This document shows positions 45,232 through 55,173 of a stretch of 64,000 nucleotides of DNA, one piece after another (positions within the stretch are counted from its first letter, which is position 1; each line of letters begins with the position of its first letter). The DNA comes from Mesorhizobium sp. 65-26. Lineage in GTDB: Bacteria > Pseudomonadota > Alphaproteobacteria > Rhizobiales > Rhizobiaceae. The notes under the pieces are model-generated. The model was not told the origin of the DNA. It did no database searches and saw nothing but the letters and a program-made list of their open reading frames with translations. The DNA lies in the NCBI GenBank assembly GCA_001899205.1, contig MKVL01000004.1:291691-355690 (forward strand), written 5' to 3'. A program made the translations under genes and the position numbers.

Positions 45232-45363
45232 ATGTCCTTGTTTCATGAGCCGCGCGCTGTCGCGGCCTTTTTCCCGCCCGATGGCTCGACTGGCCGACGC
45301 ATGCCCGTCGCCGTGGCGGTGGCTCCCCGTTTTTCAAATTTTCCGATGAGGCGACAGTCATGA
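45232..45363 (+). CDS. Candidate 43-residue leader ORF, overlapping the imelysin start
   Basis: The ATG at 45232 has a strong Shine-Dalgarno (GGAGG, 45220-45224) seven bases upstream. The frame runs 43 codons and its TGA overlaps the ATG of the imelysin gene (ATGA at 45360-45363). The peptide starts MSLFHEPRAVAAFFPPDGST and ends PRFSNFPMRRQS; no family is recognised. Its third positions are about 64% G+C, lower than neighbouring genes, so the peptide itself may matter less than the act of translating it. It may couple or regulate translation of the imelysin gene. Confidence 0.5.
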   Translation: MSLFHEPRAVAAFFPPDGSTGRRMPVAVAVAPRFSNFPMRRQS

Positions 45364-46661
45364 AGGCTATGGTTACGACGCGGTATGGCGGCAGGTTCGC
45401 GGCGATCGGCGCCACGGCGCTTCTCACGGCGGCGGTCTTCGTGCTGCCGGCCAAGGCCGAAACCGATGCCAAGGCGGTCCTGAGCACCTATTCCGATATC
45501 GCGCTGGCGAAATACGAGGATTCGCTCGTCACTGCCCAGGCGCTCGACAAGGCCGTCGACGCGCTGATCGCCAAGCCGTCGGCGGAAACGCTCGCCGCCG
45601 CCCGCGAAGCCTGGAAGGCGTCCCGCATTCCCTACCAGCAGACTGAGGTCTATCGTTTCGGCAACGCCATCGTCGACGACTGGGAGGGCCGTGTGAATGC
45701 GTGGCCCCTGGACGAGGGCCTGATCGACTACGTCGCCAAGAGCTACGGCACGGAATCGGATACGAACGCGCTCTATACGGCCAACGTGATCGCCAACAAG
45801 TCGATCGAGATCAACGGCAAGACGGTCGACGCCTCGAAGCTCTCGCCGGAATTCCTGTCCGGCACGCTGCAGGAGGCCGGCGGCATCGAGGCCAACGTGG
45901 CCACCGGCTACCATGCGATCGAGTTCCTGCTGTGGGGGCAGGATCTCCACGGCACCGGGCCCGGAGCGGGCGAGCGACCCTACACCGACTACGATCTTTC
46001 CAATTGCACGGGCGGCAATTGCGACCGTCGCGCCGAGTATCTGAAGTCGGCGAGCGACCTGCTTGTCTCCGACCTGCAGGAAATGGTGAACAACTGGAAG
46101 CAGGACGGGGCGGCGCGCAAGCATCTCCTCGACGGCGAGCCGAAGACCGGCATCTCGGCGATCCTGACCGGCATGGGCTCGCTCTCCTATGGCGAGCTTG
46201 CCGGCCAGCGCATGAAGCTCGGCCTGATGCTGCACGACCCGGAAGAGGAGCACGACTGCTTCTCCGACAACACCTATATCTCGCATCTTTACGACGCGAT
46301 TGGCATCCGCAATGCCTACCATGCCAGCTATAAGCGGCTCGATGGCAGCACGGTCGCCGGCCCTTCGGTCGCGGACCTGGTCAAGGCGGCGGATCCCGCC
46401 CTTGACGCGGAGCTTTCCGCAAAGCTCGACACAAGCGTCGACAAGATGAAGGCGATCGAGGCGCGCGCGCTTGCCGGCGAGGCGTACGACCAGCAGATCG
46501 CCGAGGGCAACACGGAAGGCAATGCCACCGTCCAGGCGGCCATCGATGCGCTGCTCGACCAGACCAAGTCGATCGAGCGGGCAGTCGCTGCGCTGAAGCT
46601 CGACGCCATCGCCTTCGAAGGCTCCGACAGTCTCGATTCGCCGGACAAGGTTTTCCAGTAA
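45360..46661 (+). CDS. irpA: Imelysin-family iron-regulated periplasmic protein (IrpA/IcmP type)
   Basis: A 433-residue exported protein of the imelysin/peptidase M75 family, thought to bind iron or act in iron acquisition in the periplasm. The signal peptide (FAAIGATALLTAAVFVLPAKA) is followed by two imelysin halves. The conserved metal-type motif GxHxxE is intact as G183-Y-H185-A-I-E188 followed by FLLWGQDLHGTGPG. RPYTDY and QRMKLGLMLHDPEEEHDCFSD-like text are family blocks. Its ATG overlaps the leader ORF stop, and GAGG inside that ORF provides its ribosome site. Confidence 0.9.
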   Translation: MKAMVTTRYGGRFAAIGATALLTAAVFVLPAKAETDAKAVLSTYSDIALAKYEDSLVTAQALDKAVDALIAKPSAETLAAAREAWKASRIPYQQTEVYRFGNAIVDDWEGRVNAWPLDEGLIDYVAKSYGTESDTNALYTANVIANKSIEINGKTVDASKLSPEFLSGTLQEAGGIEANVATGYHAIEFLLWGQDLHGTGPGAGERPYTDYDLSNCTGGNCDRRAEYLKSASDLLVSDLQEMVNNWKQDGAARKHLLDGEPKTGISAILTGMGSLSYGELAGQRMKLGLMLHDPEEEHDCFSDNTYISHLYDAIGIRNAYHASYKRLDGSTVAGPSVADLVKAADPALDAELSAKLDTSVDKMKAIEARALAGEAYDQQIAEGNTEGNATVQAAIDALLDQTKSIERAVAALKLDAIAFEGSDSLDSPDKVFQ

Positions 46662-46719
46662 TCCGGACACGCCAAGCCACGCGGCGCCGGAGGCGCCGTC
46701 AGCCAACCCGAGCAACGCA

Positions 46720-47031
46720 ATGCTGATCTGCCACTGCAACATCATCACCGAAAGGGAGATCGAACAGACGATCGTCGGATTGCTGGATGAAGATCCCTGG
46801 CAGCTCATCGTGCCGGCCAAGGTCTATCACGCCATGCGCAAGCGCGGTCGCTGTTGCGGCTGCTTCCCAAATGTGGTCGAAACGATTATTCGGGTCACCG
46901 AAAACTACCATGCCCGTTCGGAGGCGAGCGGCACGGACATCGTTTCACATCTGGATCGCGTCAGAGGCCTGCGCGTCCAATACGGGAGCAGAACCCATGA
47001 AAGGCGAAAAGCAGATCATCGAGCGGCTTAA
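46720..47031 (+). CDS. bfd: Bacterioferritin-associated ferredoxin
   Basis: A 103-residue [2Fe-2S] protein of the Bfd type that docks on bacterioferritin and supplies electrons to release stored iron. Cluster ligands are C4 and C6 (MLICHC) with C45 and C48 (CCGC), the expected CxC...CxxC pattern; C46 is extra. Length exceeds the 64 residues of E. coli Bfd by a charged C-terminal tail that overlaps bfr by 35 bases. It follows the imelysin gene by 58 bp. Confidence 0.93.
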   Translation: MLICHCNIITEREIEQTIVGLLDEDPWQLIVPAKVYHAMRKRGRCCGCFPNVVETIIRVTENYHARSEASGTDIVSHLDRVRGLRVQYGSRTHERRKADHRAA

Positions 47032-47482
47032 CGAAGCGCTCTTCCTGGAACTCGGCGCCGTCAACCAGTACTGGCTGCACTACCGCCTTCTGGAGGACTG
47101 GGGATACATCAAGCTCGCCAAGAAGGAGCGCGCGGAATCGATCGAGGAAATGCAGCACGCCGACCGGCTCGTGGCGCGCATCATCTTCCTGGAAGGGCAT
47201 CCCAATTTGCAGTCCGTCGCGCCGCTGCGCATCGGCCAGAACGTGAAGGAAGTGCTCGAATCCGATCTTGCCGGCGAGTATGACGCGCGCACCTCCTACA
47301 AGCGCTCGCGCGAGATCTGCCAGGAGGCGGGCGACTACGTGACGATGAAGCTGTTCGAGGATCTTCTGGCCGACGAGGAAGGCCATATCGACTTCCTCGA
47401 GACGCAACTCGACCTGCTCGCCTCGATCGGCGAGGAGAAATACGGCCAGCTCAACGCCGCATCGGCGGACGAGGCGGAGTAA
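46997..47482 (+). CDS. bfr: Bacterioferritin
   Basis: A 161-residue heme-containing ferritin subunit of the 24-mer iron store. All ferroxidase ligands are present at canonical numbering: E18, E51, H54, E94, E127 and H130. M52 is the heme-iron ligand shared between subunits. It starts within the end of bfd and ends 12 bp before the diheme oxidoreductase gene. It is unusual to find this cytoplasmic storage gene inside an imelysin gene cluster. Confidence 0.96.
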   Translation: MKGEKQIIERLNEALFLELGAVNQYWLHYRLLEDWGYIKLAKKERAESIEEMQHADRLVARIIFLEGHPNLQSVAPLRIGQNVKEVLESDLAGEYDARTSYKRSREICQEAGDYVTMKLFEDLLADEEGHIDFLETQLDLLASIGEEKYGQLNAASADEAE

Positions 47483-47494
47483 GGACATGCCGGA

Positions 47495-49099
47495 ATGCGG
47501 CGCATCGTAGATTTCTTGCGCCGCACGCGGTGGGCCAGCAATGACCGCCCGCCATACAGGACGAACCCACGGCGCGGGCCGTGGGCACATGGCTTGGTCC
47601 TTGCCGCCGTCGCGGCGGTGCCCGCCCTGGCCGGCGCGACCGAACCCGCGGGCCTAGCCACCTCCCGCGCCGACCTCACGGCAAAGGATCAGGCCCGCGT
47701 CGACGCCATCACCCGGCCGACCTCCGATTTTTCCAGGCCCGAGCAGTTCGAGTTGATGCAGGGCGGCGCCGGCACCTCGCGCAAGCAGGTGAACCGGGAT
47801 GCGTTCTCGCAGTCGTCTGCCAACATCAGCTTCGAGGAAGAGAGCAACTTCAAGCTGGGCAATGGCTTCTTCACCAAGATCTGGGTGTCGTCGCCATCCT
47901 CGACGCAGGCTTCGGACGGGCTCGGCCCGCTGTTCAACGAGCGCGCCTGCCAGAATTGCCATCTGAAGGACGGCCGGGGCCATCCGCCTCAGGGCGACGC
48001 CGGCAGCACCTCGATGTTCCTGCGGCTGGCGCGCGAGGCGAGCACCGCCGAGGAGAAGGCCTTGCTCGCCGATCGCCGGGTGCTGAACTTTCCCGATCCC
48101 ACCTATGGCGGGCAACTCCAGGAACTCGCCGTTCCCGGTCTTCGGGGCGAAGGCCGCATGAGCATCGCCTACGAGGAGCAACCGGTAACGCTCGGCGATG
48201 GCTCGGTCGTGTCGCTGCGCAAGTCGAGCTATTCGGTGGCCGATCCCGGCTACGGGCCGCTCGATCCCCGCACCACGCTTTCGCCGCGCGTGACGCCGCC
48301 GATGATCGGGCTCGGGCTGGTCGAGCAGATCCATCCGGCCGACATACTGGCTCATGCCGATCCGGACGATCGCGACGGCGACGGCATTTCGGGCAGGCCT
48401 AACATCGTGCGGGACGCCATAAGCGGCGAGCTGACGCTCGGCCGCTTCGGCTGGAAGGCGCAGACGCCTTCGATCCGCCAGCAGGCGGCGGACGCCTTCG
48501 CCGGCGACATCGGCATTTCGACACCGGAAGTGCCGAAGCATTGGGGCGATTGCACCGAGGCCCAGAAGGACTGCCTGGCCATGCCGAACGGCGTCCAGCC
48601 GCGCCTCGGCGACGTGGAGGCGCCGCCCCCGATCATGGATCTGGTGACCTTCTATTCGCAAAACCTCGCCGTGCCGGCGCGCCGTGATATCGGCAAGCCG
48701 GACGTTCTGGCCGGCAAGAAGGTTTTCTACGAGCTCGGCTGCCCGGCTTGCCACACGCCGAAATTCGTCACACGGCGCGACGCGCCCAACAAGGCGCAGG
48801 CCTTCCAGCTCATCTGGCCCTATTCCGATTTCCTGCTGCACGACATGGGCGAGGGGCTCGCCGACGGGCAGGCGGTGGGCGACGCCACCGGCAGCGAATG
48901 GCGCACCCCGCCACTATGGGGCATCGGCCTGACGCAGACCGTCAACGGCCATACGTTCTTTCTTCACGATGGTCGGGCGCGCAACCTGACGGAGGCGATC
49001 CTGTGGCATGGCGGCGAGGGACTGAAGGCCAGGGATCGCTTCGCCGCCGCCAGCGCCCCGGAGCGCGAGGCGCTGGTCAAATTCCTGGAGTCGCTGTGA
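47495..49099 (+). CDS. Diheme oxidoreductase (DUF1111, thiol-oxidoreductase-like)
   Basis: A 534-residue periplasmic cytochrome of the DUF1111 family. It has two heme-binding motifs, CQNCH (152-156) and CPACH (416-420), with family blocks DGLGPLFNERACQNCH, GISGRPN and FFLHDGRARNLTEAILWHGGE, which resemble MauG/peroxidase-type proteins. A hydrophobic export segment (LVLAAVAAVPALAG) follows an unusually long basic N-terminus of some 30 residues; a later start is possible. In many bacteria this gene stands between two imelysin genes, as here. The stop overlaps the next start by one base (TGATG). Confidence 0.9.
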   Translation: MRRIVDFLRRTRWASNDRPPYRTNPRRGPWAHGLVLAAVAAVPALAGATEPAGLATSRADLTAKDQARVDAITRPTSDFSRPEQFELMQGGAGTSRKQVNRDAFSQSSANISFEEESNFKLGNGFFTKIWVSSPSSTQASDGLGPLFNERACQNCHLKDGRGHPPQGDAGSTSMFLRLAREASTAEEKALLADRRVLNFPDPTYGGQLQELAVPGLRGEGRMSIAYEEQPVTLGDGSVVSLRKSSYSVADPGYGPLDPRTTLSPRVTPPMIGLGLVEQIHPADILAHADPDDRDGDGISGRPNIVRDAISGELTLGRFGWKAQTPSIRQQAADAFAGDIGISTPEVPKHWGDCTEAQKDCLAMPNGVQPRLGDVEAPPPIMDLVTFYSQNLAVPARRDIGKPDVLAGKKVFYELGCPACHTPKFVTRRDAPNKAQAFQLIWPYSDFLLHDMGEGLADGQAVGDATGSEWRTPPLWGIGLTQTVNGHTFFLHDGRARNLTEAILWHGGEGLKARDRFAAASAPEREALVKFLESL

Positions 49100-50178
49100 T
49101 GTCGAGATATGCCGTTCCGGCCGTCACTCTGCTGTGCGCCCTGGCTTTCGCGCCGCCCGCCGTCGCGGCCGTCAAGGCGTCGGACGTGATCCAGCCCGCG
49201 ATCGACGGCTTCGTGCGGCCGGCCTATGCCAGCCTGCACGGTCATGCCGGTGCGTTGACCAAGGCGGTCAAGACGCTGTGCGCGACACCTTCGCAGGGCG
49301 CTCTCGATGCGGCGCGCGCCGAATTCCTGGCCACCGTGGACGCCTGGTCGGCGGTGGAAATCATCCGTTTCGGCCCGATTACCGAGGGCAACCGGCTGGA
49401 GCGCATGCTGTACTGGCCGGACCGCAAGGGCATTGGCCTGAAGCAGGTGCAGGCGGCGCTGTCCGACAAGGACGCCGCGGCTGCCGATCCGGTGCAATTG
49501 GCCGGCAAGAGCGTCGCCATGCAGGGCCTGGGAGCGCTCGAGTTCGTCCTCTATGGCTCCGGCGCCGAGTCGCTGGCCGGCAAGGACGATCCATACCGCT
49601 GCGCCTATGGGGCGGCGATATCAGGCAATATCGAAGCCATAGCAGGCGACGTTTCCGCCGCGTGGGACAAGCCGGACGGCTTTGCCGCGCTGTGGGCGAA
49701 CCCGGGACCGCAAAACGCGCTCTACCACAATGGCGGCGAGGCGGTGACGCAGTTGCTGGGCGTCTTCATCGAGGGGCTCGAAATCACCCGCGACGTGCGG
49801 CTGAAGGGCTTCCTTGGCGCAAACGCGAAGGCCGACAAGCCGAAGCAGGCCATCTTCTGGCGCTCGCAATACACCACACGTTCTCTGGCCGGCAATCTCA
49901 CCGGCATGGATGCCCTTTTCCAGGCTTCCAGGCTTGGCGAGGCCTTGCCCGAGGATACTCGCTGGATGGCCGAGACGGCGCATATCCAGTTTACCAACGG
50001 TGCCGCTGCGGCCAGGGCGGTGACGGGACCGATCGAGGAGGTGCTGACCGACCCGGCGCGCCGCGCTGGTCTCGATCGTCTCCTGCAGATCACCTCCAGC
50101 CTGTCGGATCTGTTCGGCAGCAAGGTGACGGCCGCCTTCGGTCTCACCGCCGGCTTCTCGTCGCTCGACGGGGACTGA
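49099..50178 (+). CDS. Second imelysin-family protein, lacking the GxHxxE histidine
   Basis: A 359-residue exported imelysin-family protein. Signal peptide VTLLCALAFAPPAVAA precedes two helical halves with ATVDAWSAVEIIRFGPI and WRSQYTTRSLAGNLTGM. Where imelysins have GxHxxE, this one has GLGALE (in QGLGALEFVLYG), so the histidine is missing and metal binding would differ from the first imelysin. This divergent form is usual for the gene that follows DUF1111 in such clusters. It starts one base inside the previous gene. Confidence 0.85.
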   Translation: MSRYAVPAVTLLCALAFAPPAVAAVKASDVIQPAIDGFVRPAYASLHGHAGALTKAVKTLCATPSQGALDAARAEFLATVDAWSAVEIIRFGPITEGNRLERMLYWPDRKGIGLKQVQAALSDKDAAAADPVQLAGKSVAMQGLGALEFVLYGSGAESLAGKDDPYRCAYGAAISGNIEAIAGDVSAAWDKPDGFAALWANPGPQNALYHNGGEAVTQLLGVFIEGLEITRDVRLKGFLGANAKADKPKQAIFWRSQYTTRSLAGNLTGMDALFQASRLGEALPEDTRWMAETAHIQFTNGAAAARAVTGPIEEVLTDPARRAGLDRLLQITSSLSDLFGSKVTAAFGLTAGFSSLDGD

Positions 50179-50180
50179 TC

Positions 50181-51287
50181 GTGAGGACGCCGCTCATCGA
50201 TCGCCGCGCTTTCCTGAAGGCGGCAGGATTGGGCTTCGCGGCCGCGATGACGCCCGCGGCGTGGGCCGGTGTGCTCGCCGCCGACGCCGTCTTCACCACG
50301 GCCTTCGTGCGGCGTGGGGGAGGCCATGGCGCGGCCATCCTTTCCGAGGACGGCAGGGTTCTGCACACGATCGATCTTCCGGATCGCGGCCATGACGTCG
50401 TTTACGATCCGGTCTCGCGGCGCTCCGTGGTGTTTGCCCGCCAACCCGGAACTTTCGCCGTCATCTTTGACCACGCAGGACGGGAGAAGCCGCTGACCAT
50501 CGCCAGTATCGAGGGGCGGCACTTCTTCGGCCATGGCGCGTTTTCCAACGATGGTGCGCTGCTCTACGCCACCGAGAACGATTTCGAGGCCGCAGCCGGC
50601 GTCGTAGGCGTTTACGACGCGCGTGCGGCGTTCAAGCGTGTGGGCGAGTTTCCGACCTACGGCATGGGCCCGCACGAACTCCTGCTGCTTGGCGACGGCC
50701 GCACGCTCGCCATCGCCAATGGCGGCATCGAGACGCATCCGGACTACGGCCGTGCCGAGCTCAACATCGCGACGATGAAGCCGTCCTATGTGCTGGTCGA
50801 CCGCGTCACGGGCGACCTGATCGAGAAGCACGAATTGCCGGCCGCCCTGCACCAGCTTTCGATCCGGCACATGGATGTCGACCGGCAGGGAACGATCTGG
50901 TTCGGCTGCCAGTATCGCGGACCGGCCACGGATCGGCCACTCCTCGTCGGCCGCGCCGTGCGCGGCAAGGAACTGCAATTGCTGGACATGCCGGCGGACG
51001 TGTTGTCCGGGTTCCGCAACTATATCGGCTCCGTCGCCGCAAATCCCGCGGCCGGAACGGTTGCCGTGTCTTCGCCGGAAGGCAACAGCTTCGCGGTGAT
51101 CGATATGGCCAGTGGCCGGATCGTTTCGAGCAGGTCCCTTGTCGAGGTCTGCGGGCTGGCGCCCGACGGCGCGGGCTTCAAGGCGACGACAGGCGCCGGC
51201 GAAATCGTCGGGCCTGACGGCGCCCGCCGCTCGGAACCAGATTATGTCTGGGACAATCACATGCTCCGCATCGAGCCGGTGGCATGA
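50181..51287 (+). CDS. DUF1513 beta-propeller protein, Tat-exported
   Basis: A 368-residue DUF1513 protein, a predicted beta-propeller of the periplasm whose role in imelysin clusters is unknown. A twin-arginine motif (DRRAFLKAAG) in the signal peptide predicts export by Tat. Blocks GMGPHELLLLGDGRTLAIAN, GGIETHPDYGR and ALHQLSIRHMDVD are typical of the family. It starts at GTG 50181, two bases after the second imelysin, and is the last gene of the operon. Confidence 0.87.
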   Translation: MRTPLIDRRAFLKAAGLGFAAAMTPAAWAGVLAADAVFTTAFVRRGGGHGAAILSEDGRVLHTIDLPDRGHDVVYDPVSRRSVVFARQPGTFAVIFDHAGREKPLTIASIEGRHFFGHGAFSNDGALLYATENDFEAAAGVVGVYDARAAFKRVGEFPTYGMGPHELLLLGDGRTLAIANGGIETHPDYGRAELNIATMKPSYVLVDRVTGDLIEKHELPAALHQLSIRHMDVDRQGTIWFGCQYRGPATDRPLLVGRAVRGKELQLLDMPADVLSGFRNYIGSVAANPAAGTVAVSSPEGNSFAVIDMASGRIVSSRSLVEVCGLAPDGAGFKATTGAGEIVGPDGARRSEPDYVWDNHMLRIEPVA

Positions 51288-51411
51288 TGCGGATCGGCCC
51301 CTCCCGATCGACGGGAAGGAAGCCGCTTAACGATTTGCGCATTATCCCCTTGCGGGGATCGCCCATGCCGGGCAGAGGGAATTCGAACCTGCTCGTGAAA
51401 CCGGCCGCCTG

Positions 51412-52089
51412 ATGAAATTGCTCGCCATCGACTGCGCCGCCAGTCTCTGCGCCGCCTGCGTCTACGACGCGGATGTAGGCGTCGAGCGCGGCCGCGCCGT
51501 GCTCGACCTGGGCAAGGGGCATGCCGAGCATCTGATGACGGTCATCGACGAGGCGCTGAAAGCCGGCAAGATCGGCTATGGCGACCTGGACGCCATAGGG
51601 GTCTCCATCGGCCCGGGTTCGTTCACCGGCTTGCGCGTCGGGGTATCGACGGCGCGCGGCCTGGCGCTGGCGCTCGGCATTCCAGCCATCGGCGTGACGA
51701 CGCTGGAAGGGCTGGCGGCGCAGGCCGCGTCCGCCTATCCGGGGCGCGAACTGTTCGCCGTGCTCGACGCCGGGCGCGGGGAAATCCACGCCGCGCTCTA
51801 CGATGCTGCGTTAGTGAATGCTTACGGACCAGCGGTCATGACGCTCGCGGATGCGGTTTCGAAGGCGGTCGAACACGCGCCGGTGCTTGCCGGAACGGCG
51901 GCGGATGTCATCGCCGCCACGGCGGGCGGCGATTTAGCCATCGGCCCAAGGGCGGCCACCGCCGACATAGGTGTCTATGCGCGGCTTGCGGCCGGCAAGG
52001 GTGAAGGCGAAAGGCCGAGGCCGCTTTATCTGCGCGGCGCGGACGCCAAGCCGCAGGCGGGTTTCATCCTGCCGAGGCGCAAATCATGA
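51412..52089 (+). CDS. tsaB: tRNA threonylcarbamoyladenosine biosynthesis protein TsaB
   Basis: A 225-residue ASKHA-fold protein that partners TsaD to make t6A at position 37 of ANN-decoding tRNAs. The opening LLAIDCAASLCAACVYD, the block IGVSIGPGSFTGLRVGVSTARGLA and DAGRGEIHAALY are TsaB signatures. The 3' end overlaps an 18-bp tandem repeat. A hairpin with stem ATCCCC/GGGGAT at 51344-51359 lies in the upstream gap, perhaps ending the iron operon. Confidence 0.92.
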   Translation: MKLLAIDCAASLCAACVYDADVGVERGRAVLDLGKGHAEHLMTVIDEALKAGKIGYGDLDAIGVSIGPGSFTGLRVGVSTARGLALALGIPAIGVTTLEGLAAQAASAYPGRELFAVLDAGRGEIHAALYDAALVNAYGPAVMTLADAVSKAVEHAPVLAGTAADVIAATAGGDLAIGPRAATADIGVYARLAAGKGEGERPRPLYLRGADAKPQAGFILPRRKS

Positions 52090-52136
52090 TCCCGGATCAT
52101 GTGATGATCTTGGATCATATGATGATCCCGGATCGC
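52086..52136. repeat. Three tandem 18-bp repeats with internal dyads
   Basis: ATGATCCCGGATCAT, ATGATCTTGGATCAT and ATGATCCCGGATCGC begin at 52086, 52104 and 52122, an exact 18-bp period. Each unit is itself near-palindromic. The first overlaps the tsaB stop codon. The array lies between tsaB and rimI, about 54 bp before the rimI start. Confidence 0.85.
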
Positions 52137-52189
52137 ATTGGCGCGGCCCGGCTTGCGGGGTCGACGACCGGACAGGACACCAGATACTG

Positions 52190-52681
52190 ATGCGCATTCC
52201 CTTCCTCCAGCGCCCTCGCGATTATGCGCTCGAGCCGCTGACCATCGCCGACAGCCCGGCGGTGTCGGTGCTGCACCGCGAGGATTTCGTGCGGCCTTGG
52301 ACCGACGGTGAATTTGCCGCGCTGCTCGCGCAGGACACTGTCTTCGGCTACGCCGTGCGCGAAACCGGGCAGGGCGCCAAGCCGCCGGTCGGCTTCGTCC
52401 TGGCGCGGCTGGCGGCGGGCGAGGGCGAGATCCTGACCGTGGCCGTGGCGCGCGCTCATCGCCGCCAGGGATTGGGCTGGCGGTTGATGGACGCCGTGTT
52501 GCGCCAACTGCATGCCCAGCGTGCCGAAGCGCTCTTCCTCGAGGTCGACGAAACCAATATGGCGGCCATAGCGCTTTATCGGGGCCTGGGTTTCCGCGAG
52601 GTCGGCAAGCGGCCCAACTACTACAGGTCGCCCGAACATGGTCCGACGGGGGCGCTTGTCATGCGCCGCGATCTTCGCTAG
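52190..52681 (+). CDS. rimI: Ribosomal protein alanine N-acetyltransferase-type GNAT protein
   Basis: A 163-residue GNAT acetyltransferase. The acetyl-CoA motif is RRQGLGW in AVARAHRRQGLGWRLMDAVL, then FLEVDETNMAAIALYRGLGF and a RimI-type NYY (RPNYYRSPEHG). RimI acetylates the N-terminus of ribosomal protein S18, and its gene usually follows tsaB, as here. The first 20 residues differ from short RimI proteins. Start ATG 52190 was taken because earlier frame runs through the tandem repeats. Confidence 0.87.
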   Translation: MRIPFLQRPRDYALEPLTIADSPAVSVLHREDFVRPWTDGEFAALLAQDTVFGYAVRETGQGAKPPVGFVLARLAAGEGEILTVAVARAHRRQGLGWRLMDAVLRQLHAQRAEALFLEVDETNMAAIALYRGLGFREVGKRPNYYRSPEHGPTGALVMRRDLR

Positions 52682-52797
52682 CGCATGGCTCCGCACCGGA
52701 GGTCAGCACGGGATCATGCGCAGAAATCGAAATGCCGCCACCGATCTTGCGTGTCCCGCCGGACGCGCGCTGTCGTAGCCGGGCTCGGGGTGGGGCA

Positions 52798-53598
52798 ATG
52801 ATCGGCAAAATCCGCATATTCCTGGCGCTGTGCCTTGTTGTGCTCGCTTCGCTGGTGCTTGTGCCGCTGCAGATACTGTCGATGAAAACGGGCCTCTGGC
52901 CGGAAACTGTCATCCTCAAGATCTGGCACAGCATGGTCCTCAGGGCGCTCGGCATGCGCGTGCATGTCAAGGGTGCGCTGGCCACCCAGCGACCGCTGCT
53001 GGTTGCCGCCAACCACATTTCCTGGACGGACATCATGGCGCTCGGCTCCTTTGCCGACGTGAAGTTCATCGCCCGTGCCGACATGGAAGGCTGGCCGCTG
53101 ATCGGCATGCTGTCCAAGCTGCAGCGCACCGTCTTCATCGAGCGGGAGCGCAAGCGCACCTCCGGCGACCAGGCGAGCGAGATCGGCCGGCGCCTTGCCA
53201 AGGGCGATGCGATGGTGCTGTTCGCGGAAGGATCGACCGGCGACGGTAACATGGTCCTGCCGTTCAAGAGCACGCTGTTCGCCGCCGCTTCCATGACGAT
53301 CGCCGAAGGCGCGGCCGAGCAGGTCTTCATCCAGCCCGTGGCGATCGCCTACACCCGCCTGCACGGCGTCCCGCTCGGTCGCCGGCACCGGCCAATCGCC
53401 GCATGGATCGGCGACGAGGATCTGATGCCGCACCTCAAGGTGCTGATGGCGGAAGGGTCGATCGACGTCGAGGTGCATTTCGGCGAGCCGGTGGCCTTCG
53501 CCAGGGGTTCGAACCGCAAGGAGACGGCCCGCGTGATGGAGGAGCGCGTGCGCGCCATGATGCAGGCCGCGCTCGCCGACCCGCTCCCGAGCCGGTAG
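52798..53598 (+). CDS. 1-acylglycerol-3-phosphate (or lyso-ornithine lipid) acyltransferase
   Basis: A 266-residue PlsC-family membrane acyltransferase. An N-terminal helix (IFLALCLVVLASLVLVPLQI) precedes the catalytic NHISWTD (HX4D) motif, the FIEREREK-like RTVFIERERKRTS, and FAEGSTGDG with the substrate-binding EGST. The position between rimI and miaB corresponds, from memory of Sinorhizobium meliloti, to olsA, which adds the second acyl chain to lyso-ornithine lipid; either role is possible. ATG 52798 gives the membrane helix. Confidence 0.85.
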   Translation: MIGKIRIFLALCLVVLASLVLVPLQILSMKTGLWPETVILKIWHSMVLRALGMRVHVKGALATQRPLLVAANHISWTDIMALGSFADVKFIARADMEGWPLIGMLSKLQRTVFIERERKRTSGDQASEIGRRLAKGDAMVLFAEGSTGDGNMVLPFKSTLFAAASMTIAEGAAEQVFIQPVAIAYTRLHGVPLGRRHRPIAAWIGDEDLMPHLKVLMAEGSIDVEVHFGEPVAFARGSNRKETARVMEERVRAMMQAALADPLPSR

Positions 53599-53763
53599 GA
53601 TTTTTACAGCCAGGCGGTATCGCCTGGCGTCGCACAAATGCGGCTCGCTCGAAAAAGGCAGCGCGGAAGTCCGGATCCGTTGGATGGCTGCCTGCTGGGT
53701 GACACTGCCCTGCCGCGCAGAATCGTCTGTTTTTTGTCATCGAAAGGCGTTAGAAGCCGCGCG

Positions 53764-55172
<1,409 letters not shown>

Positions 55173-55173
<1 letters not shown>

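Noticed and set aside
47495-47600. Frameshift at the N-terminus of the diheme oxidoreductase
   Set aside because: The long basic N-terminus looked odd, but the frame is continuous into the signal segment, so a misplaced start is a simpler explanation.
51370-51400. GGTTCGAATTCCC on the minus strand, resembling a tRNA T-arm
   Set aside because: The flanking stem does not pair and no anticodon, D-arm or acceptor stem can be built around it.
52086-52136. Possible CRISPR array at the tandem repeats
   Set aside because: Units are 18 bp and directly adjoining, without spacers, and there are only three.
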